Origin: Raffaelea ambrosiae
Lineage: Eukaryota > Ascomycota > Sordariomycetes > Ophiostomatales > Ophiostomataceae
Length of the DNA: 64,000 nt
NCBI GenBank assembly: GCA_002778195.1
Contig: PCDI01000019.1
Location: 372,001-436,000, forward strand
Direction: 5' to 3'
In this document: positions 32,755-43,163 of the stretch, in pieces
How the letters are laid out: each line of letters begins with the position of its first letter
Numbering within the stretch: the stretch's first letter is position 1
The notes under the pieces: generated by a model
What the model was told of the DNA's origin: nothing
The model's database searches: none
The model's input: the letters and a program-made list of their open reading frames with translations, nothing else
Program-made: the position numbers and the translations under genes

Positions 32755-33237
32755 ATGGTAAGGGCTGCGGTGGCCGATCGCATACAAGAGGGGACAGTAC
32801 TAACACAATTGCGTTTTCAGGCAAAATCCACCGACGAGATTGGCACGTCCCTCCGGTTCAAGTACGGCACGCAGACAATATTCCTCTTTGCCGACACGAC
32901 CGCAGCGTTTTCAAAAATCACCGAGAACCTCCTCGATGTCCTGCGAGACCGGTTTCCGAACGGACTAGCCGTCTCCGAGTCCCTCCCTGAACGGACACCA
33001 ATCCCGGCCAAAGGCGACACCTACAAGGTCTCATTTGGGACGCTCAAAAACCCCAAGGAGCCTGCAAATGGCTGGAAGCCGTTAAACATCAGTGGCACCG
33101 ACACCCCCGCGAGCTTGAAACTCAAAAACAACACGGCCCTGGCGTTTGTCATTCAAGCCGAGGACGAGATGGAGGAGGAGCCGATCTTTGTGGTCGAGAT
33201 TCCACAGGTGGAGGAAGACTACGACGGAGCTGCTTAA
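32755..33237 (+). CDS. Conserved-looking small protein of unknown function with ATG-only first exon
   Basis: Exon 1 is just ATG (32755..32757), followed directly by GTAAGG; exon 2 is 32821..33237 after a ttttcag acceptor with a good upstream branch site (actaacac). The product is 139 aa, MAKSTDEIGTSLRFKYGTQT at its start, ending in an acidic tail (EVEEDYDGAA-like). It has no signal peptide or membrane segment. Alternating strands such as TIFLFADTTAAFSKI and ALAFVIQAEDEMEEEP could suit a beta-grasp/ubiquitin-like fold, but I do not recognise the family. The frame upstream of the ATG is closed by TGA, so the tiny exon is the simplest way to start this open frame. It is divergent from the Tim17-family gene with 252 nt between starts. 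Confidence 0.72.
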   Translation: MVRAAVADRIQEGTVLTQLRFQAKSTDEIGTSLRFKYGTQTIFLFADTTAAFSKITENLLDVLRDRFPNGLAVSESLPERTPIPAKGDTYKVSFGTLKNPKEPANGWKPLNISGTDTPASLKLKNNTALAFVIQAEDEMEEEPIFVVEIPQVEEDYDGAA

Positions 33238-33726
33238 AGCACAGCGCGCAAACTTGGAGAACATCGGGTTCTGCCCCCCCTCAGCCATTCAATGTAGGCA
33301 TCGGATAGCGAATACCACAGATACCAGCCGAGGCAGATGGCAAAGGTGGCAGGGCCAATCCTGGCGAGCAATGTCTCTCCATCATCTGGCACGGACATTT
33401 GGTCCAGTGAAGACTCGCCGCGTAAAGAAAAGTGGAGATTCTACCAAGTCGCGTATTATGCCAAAAAAAGGAAAAAAGTTTAAAAAAAAGGGTCTTTGCT
33501 TCTGCTCTTCTATCTGTGGTCTCTCGTCACTCCTTTCTCCCTATCCCACGCATTCCGTGTTGCCAGGTCCAAACCGAGCATCGATCAAACGGCAAAGCAA
33601 AGCAGACACGAACACTTACCAATGCTCAGAGTTCGTGCCTTTCTGGTCTGTTTTTCTGCGAGCTTTCTTGCCTGCTTCCTCTTCACCTGAGAGGTCTAGC
33701 TTTGTTCCCCTTATGTGGATCTCCAC
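33238..33726. other. Intergenic region
   Basis: 3' flank of the small unknown gene and promoter/leader of the TED1-like gene. It contains purine-rich AAAAAAGG runs near 33461-33489. Nothing else is recognised. Confidence 0.5.
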
Positions 33727-35556
33727 ATGTTCTCCGTCACGGCCGTGCTTCGCAATGCCTTGCGAATCCTCCTCCCCCTTTCGGTGCTGCTAACGGCATA
33801 CCTCTACTTTTATCCCATATTCCTTGGCTGCGCCTTTCCGATCCCCAACCAAGACCAGCCAGCAAAGCAGAGCTCTCATAGCTCGCCGAGCCCTCATTCT
33901 GGAGCTCCGTCAGCTGCCTATCTCGAGACGATCAAGCTCCATCTTCCGGGCACCCCTGGCATAAGTCACGATGCTTCACAACAGCAGCGAACAGCCCCCT
34001 TCCGCCTCCTTGCTCTCGGCGACCCGCAGCTCGAGGGAGACACATCGATACCGAATAGGGACGGGGAGTCGTTCCCACACCTTGTCCATGCGGTGGAACA
34101 TGTGACCTTCAAGACCGCAGACCTAAGCTTACGAGAACGCCTCCGTCAAGTCCTCCACGACGTCATCGACTTCTGGTTCGAGGACGTACCCAGCACCTTT
34201 GCAACCCTGCGAAAGCGACTGGATCTTTTTGGCAACGACTACTACCTGGCGCACATATACCGAACAGTGACGTGGTGGTCGGTGCCGACGCACATCACCG
34301 TCCTGGGCGATCTCTTGGGCAGCCAGTGGATAGACGACGATGAGTTCGAGAGACGAGCCGACCGTTACTGGAACCGTGTTATGCGCGGCGGACAGCGAGT
34401 ACCTGATGATGTTGCGCTCGAACCAACATTTGACCACGGCGACGTCGTTTCGGGCTATGTTGGGGCGGCCTCGCGAAGCAATGGGACCGATGTGTGGACG
34501 AATCGAATTATCAATGTGGTTGGCAACCACGATATCGGGTACGCCGGCGACATCACGGATGAGCGTCTTGCCCGATTCGAGCGTCTCTTTGGGAAGGCAA
34601 ACTACGAACTGCGCTTCCAGGTTCCGGTGGACGCACTAAGCCCAGAGGCTGCAGCCAGTCTGTACGACGAAGCCAGCAACCCGGAATCCGTCCGCCTCCT
34701 TCCAGAGCTGCGTATTGTCAACCTCAATGACATGAATCTCGACACGCCGGCCCTGAGCACCGAAATTCAAGACAAAACCTACAGCTTCATCAACGGGATT
34801 ATCAACACGGCCTCCCCCGTGGAGGTCAAGGGCCACTTCACCGTCTTGTTGACTCACATCCCCCTGTACAAACCAGAAGGGATTTGTGTCGACTCTCCCT
34901 TTTTCACGTTCCACGAACACGACAATACCCTGAAGGAGCAGAACCAGCTCAGCGAAGACGCAAGCAAGGGGTTCCTGGAAGGCATCTTTGGCATGCATGG
35001 TGACTCCAGTGCCCCTGCCGGTGGAAATGGACGGAAGGGTGTCGTCCTGAATGGTCACGACCACGAGGGATGCGACACCTACCATTATATCAACCAGTCC
35101 AGTCGCTCGGACAATCTCGAGCCTCGCTGGGAAACTACCCGGTGGAAGTCAGCATTAGACAGCGATTTGACGCAGCTGGACGGTGTTCCCGGTATGCGTG
35201 AGATCACTGTCCGCAGCATGATGGGCGATTTTGGAGGCAACGCCGGCCTTTTCAGCGCCTGGTTCGACGAAAACACGTGGGAATGGCAGTTTGAGTTTGC
35301 GACTTGTCCTTTAGGGAAGCAGCATCTTTGGTGGGCCGTCCACGTTGTTGACCTGATCGCGATTAGCGGCGTGTTGTTATATTTCCTTGCCGTGGTGATC
35401 GAGGGACTCGTGGGCACAGTCAGCGGTTCTACCGTAAAGACGAAAGGAGTTGGTCCAAGCGTGTCCAAGTTGATTAATGGGACGGCGTCAGCAACCAACA
35501 ACAAATTGGAAGTACAAAGCAAAAGAGAGCATATTTTAGAAGCGAAAGCAGCATGA
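33727..35556 (+). CDS. TED1/PGAP5-like ER metallophosphoesterase
   Basis: ER-membrane metal-dependent phosphoesterase. Yeast Ted1 and mammalian PGAP5 remove ethanolamine-phosphate from GPI anchors before ER exit. Intronless, 609 aa from the ATG at 33727; the frame extends upstream only by a GTG. A signal-anchor (about residues 8-36) and a C-terminal membrane segment near VVDLIAISGVLLYFLAVVIE bracket a lumenal catalytic domain. Metallophosphoesterase motifs are GDPQLEG (98-104), GDLLGSQ (194-200), VVGNHDIGY (264-272), LLTHIPLY (374-381) and NGHDHEG (442-448). The first motif has Gln where many enzymes have His, as in the Cdc1/Ted1 group. The cytosolic tail is short and has no clear KKxx signal. 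Confidence 0.9.
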   Translation: MFSVTAVLRNALRILLPLSVLLTAYLYFYPIFLGCAFPIPNQDQPAKQSSHSSPSPHSGAPSAAYLETIKLHLPGTPGISHDASQQQRTAPFRLLALGDPQLEGDTSIPNRDGESFPHLVHAVEHVTFKTADLSLRERLRQVLHDVIDFWFEDVPSTFATLRKRLDLFGNDYYLAHIYRTVTWWSVPTHITVLGDLLGSQWIDDDEFERRADRYWNRVMRGGQRVPDDVALEPTFDHGDVVSGYVGAASRSNGTDVWTNRIINVVGNHDIGYAGDITDERLARFERLFGKANYELRFQVPVDALSPEAAASLYDEASNPESVRLLPELRIVNLNDMNLDTPALSTEIQDKTYSFINGIINTASPVEVKGHFTVLLTHIPLYKPEGICVDSPFFTFHEHDNTLKEQNQLSEDASKGFLEGIFGMHGDSSAPAGGNGRKGVVLNGHDHEGCDTYHYINQSSRSDNLEPRWETTRWKSALDSDLTQLDGVPGMREITVRSMMGDFGGNAGLFSAWFDENTWEWQFEFATCPLGKQHLWWAVHVVDLIAISGVLLYFLAVVIEGLVGTVSGSTVKTKGVGPSVSKLINGTASATNNKLEVQSKREHILEAKAA

Positions 35557-36158
35557 TACCACTCTACTCGTGGGAAAGTAGCATAGATTGATTCAATCAG
35601 GAACGAAATCATTTACGCCATTTTGGTTCGATATGTTCCTTCTCCTGGGTTTGCAGGAAAGGACAATGCTGTATAAGGTGGCCAAGGAAACAGCCATGCT
35701 TCTATGGATATGGTCCTCTTTGTACATTATCTAAAGTTTTTTTGATGTGTGTGGATGACTTTTTTTGCATCTTCGCCAGTGAGGATGCCGATGCGCTGAG
35801 AAACGCCCGCGAACTGCCACCCGCCTCTTGTTATGAGAGATCCAAGTCCCCGCGCATGATCCAGTCCTCTTCTGAGCTTGCAAGAGCTTCTATGATAGCC
35901 AACAACCGTCATCAAATCAATACCGACGCCGGCGCGTAAAAGATATGACCAAAAATGTGTCGTTAGTTCCATTAGTAAAGACAAATCGTTGGCCAGTGTG
36001 TGAGTTGAGAGTCGTGACAAAATCCTTCTTCGGATTGTTTTTTTTAGATTGTCGTAGGGGTGCGGCAAGCTGCTGTCTTTCTTCAGCAATGCCGCAGTGT
36101 GAGACACTACGCATATACGTGGCCCAGCTTCAGACCGGGGCCACCTTCACTGATGAGG
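35557..36158. other. Convergent 3' region
   Basis: Between the stops of the TED1-like gene and TIM50. Small overlapping open frames on both strands lack family features. Confidence 0.55.
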
Positions 36159-37996
36159 CTACTGCTTCTGGTCAGTGCCTGATGGGGGTTGCTGCGGTTG
36201 CTCGGCCGGGGTCTGCGGTGCGGATCCACCAATAAACCAGCCTGCAAACGATTGTTTCACGCTTGATAGGGCCTCCTGCTGCAACTTCTCCTGGAGCTCT
36301 TCGTCCTCCTTTAGCCACTTCTCGCCATTCTCGCGAATCTCTTGCTGCATCCTCTCGTAATGCCTCTGCCCCCGCTCGCGAGCAATGTCCTGGAGCATCT
36401 TGCCCTGTGCGAACTGCTCCGCAACATTGGGCTCACCATCAGGTGGCACCATGAGGCTCATGTTGCTCGATTTCAGGCCCAGCAGAGAGCCGAGGCTGGC
36501 AATGCCGCCCTCTCCGTGGTGCGAGTTCTTTTTGCGATGAGCTTCGAGTTGCTTCTGGAACTCGGCACGCGCGATAGCCTCTCTGCGGGCGAATTCTTGG
36601 GGAATGTTCTTGCCGTCAAAGGACTTGAGAACCTTGCGCACATCGCCGTACTGCATAGTGTACACATACTCCAGGAAGGGAATGTATGACACCAACTCCT
36701 TGTCCTTTGGATCGCCCGCCCACTTTGGTAATATGATGGCGTTTTCGGGCTGTGCACGCACATAAGATGCGTCGCTGTCCATGATGATAACCTTGGACAG
36801 GTCACGGTTCAGATATGACAGATCCTGGTTGGATACTATTAGCATGTGTGTCGTTATCTCCTTTTCTTGGCTTCCACCCATTGGATAGACGCACCTTGAG
36901 AATCTGACCGTCTTTGTACTTAGTGGCCTCGCGGTACAGGGGAAACATGACAAAGCGGTATGGATCCAGCTTTTTGATCAGCGGCTCGCCCATGGCGTAC
37001 GGGATGGTGGTGAAGAATACGAGCTCGTAGTACTGGCTCAGATACTGGATGAAGTAGTCCGCACCAGGCCGCTTGGCAATGCGCCAGCCATGCTCTCTTG
37101 TCCACTCCGTATGGATAAGAAAGTCCTCCACGCCAATGACCAGGGTATACGGCCGGCCGTAGACCGGTTCGGGGTCGGGCAGCAGTTTTTCGAAGGCGGG
37201 TTCGTGATAGTACGTTAGGAGCTCCTTGGTCCGTGTCGAGGCACGGTTCCACCACAGTTTCAAGCCCCAGCCGTTTGGCACATCTGAGTGTTTCTTAGTC
37301 TCCTCTTCGTCGTCCCAGTTGCGACCGGCATAGACGGTGAGGGCTAGGCCGAGGCCAACGGAAGCGACAAAGAAAAAATTGGCATATTTCTGCTGCCGCC
37401 TGTCCGACGAAGAGACGTATGCGGATGCTGGAAGTTCGCCCTTGCCGTAGCCGCCGGCGGTAGGTCCTTGTGGCAGGGATGCAAGAGCCGTGCGGTTGGT
37501 GGCGCCGGTGGTCTCGTACTCCAGGGTGGACGGAATGCCCTGGGTGAGGTCGGGGAGTGAGATCGGCTCAGTCGGCTCTGCGTTTGGCTGCTCGCGATTC
37601 GGGGTTGTCTTGCCGCTTGACTCTGCGCTCGATGCTTCGTCGTCAGGCTGGGCAGATTGATTGCTTGGTTTGCTAATCCATCATGTAAGTTAGTAATGGC
37701 GGGGTGACATTGTGTGTGGCGCATTCGCAGTAGGGGTTGGCAGCAAAAGAAGACAATGAATTAATAGCAATTGGGTTGCATGGAAGGCAAACACACCTCT
37801 TGGGGGGCTCGGGGGGCGTGAACCGGGAGTTCTGGCTCAACAGAGCGCCCGGGCCGGTCGAGAAGCGGGATGAGGTCTGGGCTGAGGGCAGTCTAATTGG
37901 GATTCTTGCCAGCGAGGTGGGCATGGAGCTCCGTAAGGCAGATGCCAATACTGGCGCCCGGAGCTGGCGGGCGGCCGTTCTGAGAATCATAGCCAT
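36159..37996 (-). CDS. TIM50: Mitochondrial import receptor subunit TIM50
   Basis: Receptor of the TIM23 presequence translocase in the mitochondrial inner membrane; it takes preproteins from TOM. Exons 37797..37996, 36895..37672 and 36159..36824 give 547 aa. The N-terminus MAMILRTAARQLRAPVLASA is a presequence. A single membrane helix (YANFFFVASVGLGLALTVYA) precedes the intermembrane-space FCP1-like (NIF) domain: YTLVIGVEDFLIHTEWTREH, GWRIAKRPGADYFIQYLSQY, LVFFTTIPYAMGEPLIKKLD and KVIIMDSDASYVRAQPENAI. The phosphatase DxDxT motif is degenerate (GVED), as normal in Tim50. The C-terminus is a long Gln/Glu-rich helix ending PPSGTDQKQ. The phases of both introns (124 and 70 nt) fit. The start is the first of two close ATGs. 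Confidence 0.95.
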
Positions 37997-38946
37997 AGCG
38001 GACGTCGGAGCAGGGCGTGCACCATTTGAACGCAGGCAGTCCAAAAGCAACGCAACAGTGCTCAGTTGATCGTGACGATGCGAAGACCAGGTGAGGTCAC
38101 CCAGTTGAAAAATTTAGTGTAGCGCATTGGGCATACAGAGGGTCTGCCAGGGTCGGAGTTTCCTTGTTCCCATCCCGCTTGCTGGTTTCTTGTGTTAGTG
38201 CAGCCATCCACGTGATCTAGTTCACCCCAACCGTCATGCAAGCGGTGGGCGGCGGGTAGCGGCGCCGATCCGCTCGAGCTTCTCAGCAGCAGCACCAGGT
38301 GCGAAACCAGGCTTCGGGGATATTGTTGTGCAAGTGTGTGGCAACTTCAAGGCTCACGGCGACGTCGCTACTGAGCTCTTGTGTGCACCATTGATGCGGA
38401 GAAACTCGAAAAATTGAGAAAATGCAAGCAGCCCCGGATATTATTCTGGACGGGCATGGGTGGTGAAATGGAATAAATAGACTTGTATTGATGATCGAGA
38501 CAAGAAAGGCAACGGGAGCGGGAAGTCGGGTGCAGAAAAAACTTGATCCCCTCCCCAAAAGAGCAAAAGAGCTTGGTGATATTACGCAGGAAGGCTCAAC
38601 AGCCGTCAGCAACTCTAGACAAGCTTCTTGGTCGTAGAGCTCAAAACTCTGGAAGCATGTCGTCCCGGTGCAGGTCACGCCAGTGCGCAGATCTGGATCT
38701 GCTTGACTAGCTGCGAATTTGCAGATGAGAGTATCGAAGCCAGACTCGGCTGCTGGTTGGTCTGTACGCTATCGCCATCCACAGACTGCGTCGTGTAATG
38801 ACCGCCTTGCCTTGACTCGGCTGTCCTCTGCAATGGTGTGGCGATGCGGAGAATGCAGAGAATGTGTGGCCGATCAGGTGTGGAATCCCTACGATGGCGA
38901 CTGTGGTTAAACGCAACGAACTGTTCCTTGTAGCTATATAAGCAGC
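37997..38946. other. Intergenic region, no gene recognised
   Basis: Promoter side of TIM50 and 3' flank of the monooxygenase pseudogene. Open frames are short and unconvincing. Confidence 0.55.
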
Positions 38947-40340
38947 CTAAGGATTCATAGGATACAGCCAAGCAAGTTTGCCGTTCATGGGCTCCTCTTT
39001 TGGGACATAATCCAAAACCTGCCCCTTGAGAATCTCGGGTGCCAGAAATGACTTCACAATTCTGTTCTCCATAAACTTCAGCACACTTAAGAATCGGGAC
39101 GCAATATAGTATCCTACATTTGCCCCACCATGCATGCGTGTCCCCATTCCCGAGTGAGGAAAGTCAGCCATAAGCGAGCTAGCTGGGTCCTTTCGGACAG
39201 TCTTATACCCTTCAAACGTCTTTATCAGAGTTGAAGGATCCGGGGTTCCTCCAGGAGCAGCACAGACCGCACCCCGAATATTGTTACAAAGTACCACAAC
39301 ATCTTAGACCCCATTGTTGTACCTTAGGCCGAGTTAGACTGTGAACTTGTGACACGCACCACCCACAATCACTATCCTGCCTAGGCTCCGATGCTCCAGA
39401 ATGCCCTCCTCGAGGTTAGCCATGCCCACACCCAACATGCGTGGCCAGACGTCTTTGACCTTGGTAGTCTCGGTCAGGGAGAAATCGGCGAACTCCTTGG
39501 ATTGAGATTCGATGTCTTGGTCAGTGTTATCTATGCGCTCCACGGTGGGTGACGGTAGCCTCTTGCATAGGAAGAACCATGCACTCTCTCTGCTGCTGAG
39601 GTATGTGATACATTTATCCCGAGACTGAGTGTCGTATCCCAGACATGGCTTTGAAGGTGTTGGAAATGCCTCGAATAGGACTTGTATGTTGCTGTGACGG
39701 GTTCTTCGGGGTCCCACTTCCGTAGCGGGTCATCTTTGAGAGCAAGACGGCACATTATACGGCGAGTTTTTCTGTGAACGCCATCGGCACCTAGACCATA
39801 GATCCTTCATAGACACTGCCGTCGGCGCATTTCACCTTGACACCCGTTTCATTAGTTTCAATGCCGACTAGTTTCTTGTTGGTCAAGATTTTCTCTTTCG
39901 CAGTGACGGGGAGACCGTTATACATAGTTTCAATCAGCTCAGCGCGGTGAAAGGCAAAAGGTGCATGGCCGTGGCTAATCCAGTGTCAGTCAGGCGACGT
40001 AAGCCAATTTGTCTGGACCTACTTTTCACGCACACGACTCCACCTCGTGCCTTCCTTGAAGGCATATCCGCGATTAGTAAATGACAAATGGTGATGGAGC
40101 TCGGTGCCCACAGAGAGCACTTTCTCCAGAATACCGAACTGGTGCAAGACCCTGAGAGTCTGGGGCCAAACGACAAGGCTAGCGCCTTGATCTTCGACAA
40201 TGTGGGATCTGCGCTTCAGGACGGTAAAGTCAATAGCGGCGAGCTGAAGGGCATGTGCAGCGGTCCGACAGGACCTCCACCGATAACGATGACTTTGAAG
40301 TCGCTGACTGTGTTATTACCATCCATGCTATGGATTTAGA
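38947..40340 (-). pseudogene. Disrupted FAD-dependent monooxygenase (salicylate-hydroxylase-like)
   Basis: A group-A flavin monooxygenase can be followed along its whole length but is broken. It starts at an ATG near 40332-40340 with DFKVIVIGGGPVG, the FAD dinucleotide-binding loop. The frame shifts right after this loop (about 40261-40268), where the usual Leu-Thr codons are missing, and goes on as AAHALQLAAIDF and EDQGASLVVWPQTLRVLHQF. A probable 48-nt intron near 39975-40022 is still recognisable. Further lesions are an in-frame TAG at 39791-39793 just before GADGVHRKTRR, a likely one-base loss near 39680, and TAA codons at 39334-39336 and 39304-39306 in the region of the conserved GDACH motif (here GGACHKF). 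The C-terminus LAWLYPMNP then ends normally. Several independent lesions make a sequencing error unlikely. Confidence 0.85.
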
Positions 40341-40921
40341 GATGGGGGTGGCCTAGTGTTACGGAAGCTGCGAGGAGAAAACGAACAGACTTTTTATATC
40401 CTAGACACGTATCACGAATATGCCATGTCAAGGAATAGTCATCAATTTCAACGGATGACTCGGAGAGAAATTAGAGCAATCTCTCTGGCATCAATTCATC
40501 CAGAGTGAGCGGTCCTCCTTGTGATCCCATTTCGCAAAACTTGTCCCACAAATGCCCACTACTTCAGGCTGTGCCCATCGTGCCTGATCCCGCAGCATGC
40601 GGGACTTCAAGAGCCTCTCTCCGCAAACTCCCCACATACCCTTCCACCTTCCTTGAGGCTTCCCTACAAACTACTTACAACTGTTCTGATGTTTCTTTGA
40701 CATTCAGTAAGTTTATGTTCGAGACTGTGACCAGCGCTTGAGACACAATATTCTCACATCCCTGCCGGTAGTTGAAGTGATGCATTATATGCAAGAAACT
40801 ATCTCGCATCGTTCACTACAGCTATTGTGTTTTAAAGGCCTTAAGCCAGTGTGATACGATCTACCGATACAAGGGGAGGCACCAATTGGTGGAACCTCCA
40901 GATTCAGCGATAAATACCAAG

Positions 40922-40955
<34 letters not shown>

Positions 40956-43163
40956 TTGCACGGTGGTTCGACAGCCCGTATCTTGATTTTCAGAATGAAG
41001 CTGTAATTTATGTCACCACCTTTTGCATCTACTTGAGAATATCTGGCCCTGTGACAGGGCAGCCGCTCGGCTGGCTGCTTCTCCCCGTTATCGTGAGCCC
41101 AAGCACGTAACAAGATGTCACTGGTGACCAGTGGCCATTAGCCACATCCAGAGGTCTACTCTGTAGGGTGCATAGCGTAGAGCAATAGTATTGGGCGCTA
41201 TGGCTCTTAAGATTGTACGGGTGTTCAGAGGTACGAAATAGCTTATATATTAAAACCTTTTTCAGATTGGTTGCTCGCAAAGTGTGGCTTCAGACTGTGA
41301 CAGGGCTGAGACGCTCCTCCTTGGGAGTTCTCTATGAACTCGAGTGCATCACATGTACGACAAATTCTGGGTGCATAATCTATACGAATAAAAATTGATA
41401 CATTTTGTTGAGAGAGCCAGTTGAGAAAGATTTATGTGCCCTTATATGTCGCGATGCCAATATTTCTGGAGCTTTGGTCCTATAAGCCCACACGGGCATA
41501 TTCTACTGAAATGATGATTACCTGAACAGGGAATAGACGGGTAAGTCCCCAAGTCTTTTAACCGACACGCCGCATTTAGGAGCAGCGTGGGAGAGATAGG
41601 GACGTTACAAGCTTGTGCGAGAATGGGAAGACACTTATCCTGTACACCATGGGGGCGGTAGGGTGCCATAGGCGAGAGTACAGTCCATCCGGGCAATTGT
41701 TTTCTCTTTTGTTAGCGCCGGCATTAGGTACTTTCGCAAGAGGCCGTTTGCGGCAGAGAAGAGCAACGGAAGGGATGTACAGGAGCTTGAAGAAGCGACT
41801 TTTGAGGTTTCGTCATCCGAATGCAGAAGATGACGGCCCAGAAGGAGGCAAAGACACCTTGCTGAACTTGAAGTAGAATATCAACATTACGTAGTATGCG
41901 GAAGACAAGAGGAGATATTTGTCTGGTCCCGTCAGCTACTTGTTGTAAGACATGGGCCAGCGTTTGCACAGTAGACCACCGTGTCTCTTCAGACGTTGCG
42001 ATTTGGCAAGACGCGACATCAGCGAGGCTGACTGGCGTGCGAGTCTAGAAGCAGACTGCGAGCAGAGTTGTCGGGGCCAGCTCCTTTTATCATGAACGGC
42101 ACGGTGGTAAATAATCCTCCACACAACATCTGTGTAGGCATGAGCTATCTTACTCTATCATTTCGGGCCTTAAATAATGTACTACCAAAGAGTTACTTCA
42201 CCTGAACATTATGTGGCCGTCGGAGCAAACTCGCGTTCCTCGTCCGGGGCCCCTTGGCGCATCGATAGCTGGAAAGAGGATTCGCGAGCGCCTATTTAAA
42301 AGAGGGGTCGAAACCGCCGCACGTGATATGGTTGTGGCGAATGAACGGATACAGACAGCGAGCGGCCCATTATTAATATGGCGTATGACGCCGGCACGGC
42401 GATTTCTCCCCCACGAAATAAATACAAGCATCGACAAATCACTTCGAGAACGACATACCCCTCCCTTTGAAGAGTTGAACAGCCCTCCATACTAGCTTAG
42501 GCCCGCCAAATCATCACGAACATACTCAAGTCTTCATTCTTTTCCCCGTTAGTGGACAGGCTGAGACTGTATCAGAAACGGCTCGCAAAGTCCACTCTTG
42601 CCATCACGCACGACTTGGCCTTTCCTTGCGCCATCCGGTGCCATCCGGTGTCTTCCAGCCGACAGGCCGCCCAGACACACGGACACACATCTTGCCCATG
42701 CGTTGCCTAACTGCGCTTCCCCACTGCCACTCATCACTTTTCTCTAGTGTTGCTCTCAGTATGGCAGGTGCGCATGCTGCATTTTAGGAGGGTGGCTGTC
42801 CGTCTGTTGAACTGCGTTTCTGCACTCACGATGGAGCCACACTCCAAGTTCTACACTGCCGATACGCGCTACGAGCCTGGATATTTCTTGCTAAGCCCCG
42901 TGCAATCGAACACGAACTGAAGTCCCGCTCGAAGCCAAACTTTTTTTTTTTTTGGCATTTATTTCTCCTACGAAGCCCTCGTGCTTACCCGAAATCGCTT
43001 CGAACATTTGGGGAGGAGTAGGCTTGAGCTTACACCCCTGCTCGAATCTTTAATCGTCCCTTTCTCTGATTTCACATACTTTCGGCTGGTTTAGAAACGA
43101 GAGGATCTACTGCATCGGTCAAGCGACGCCTTTGATATTGTCATAGATACCGAAGAGTAGGAG
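40341..43163. other. Gene-poor 2.8-kb segment
   Basis: No recognisable coding region. It holds the C34 run, A/T-richer stretches, short open frames (for example 41613-41876 and 42211-42495 on the plus strand) without family features, and a T12 tract at about 42941-42952 in the leader of the next gene. With the adjacent pseudogene it looks like a decaying segment; an old transposon or gene remnant cannot be excluded. Confidence 0.5.
40922..40955. repeat. Homopolymer of 34 C
   Basis: An uninterrupted run of 34 cytosines, the longest homopolymer in the window, in the gene-poor segment. The minus strand is a G34 tract with G-quadruplex potential. The exact length is likely to be unstable or poorly determined by sequencing. 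Confidence 0.95.

Noticed and set aside
42211..42495. 94-codon plus-strand open frame starting with ATG
   Set aside because: No recognisable motif, no signal peptide and it lies in the decayed segment; not enough to call a gene.
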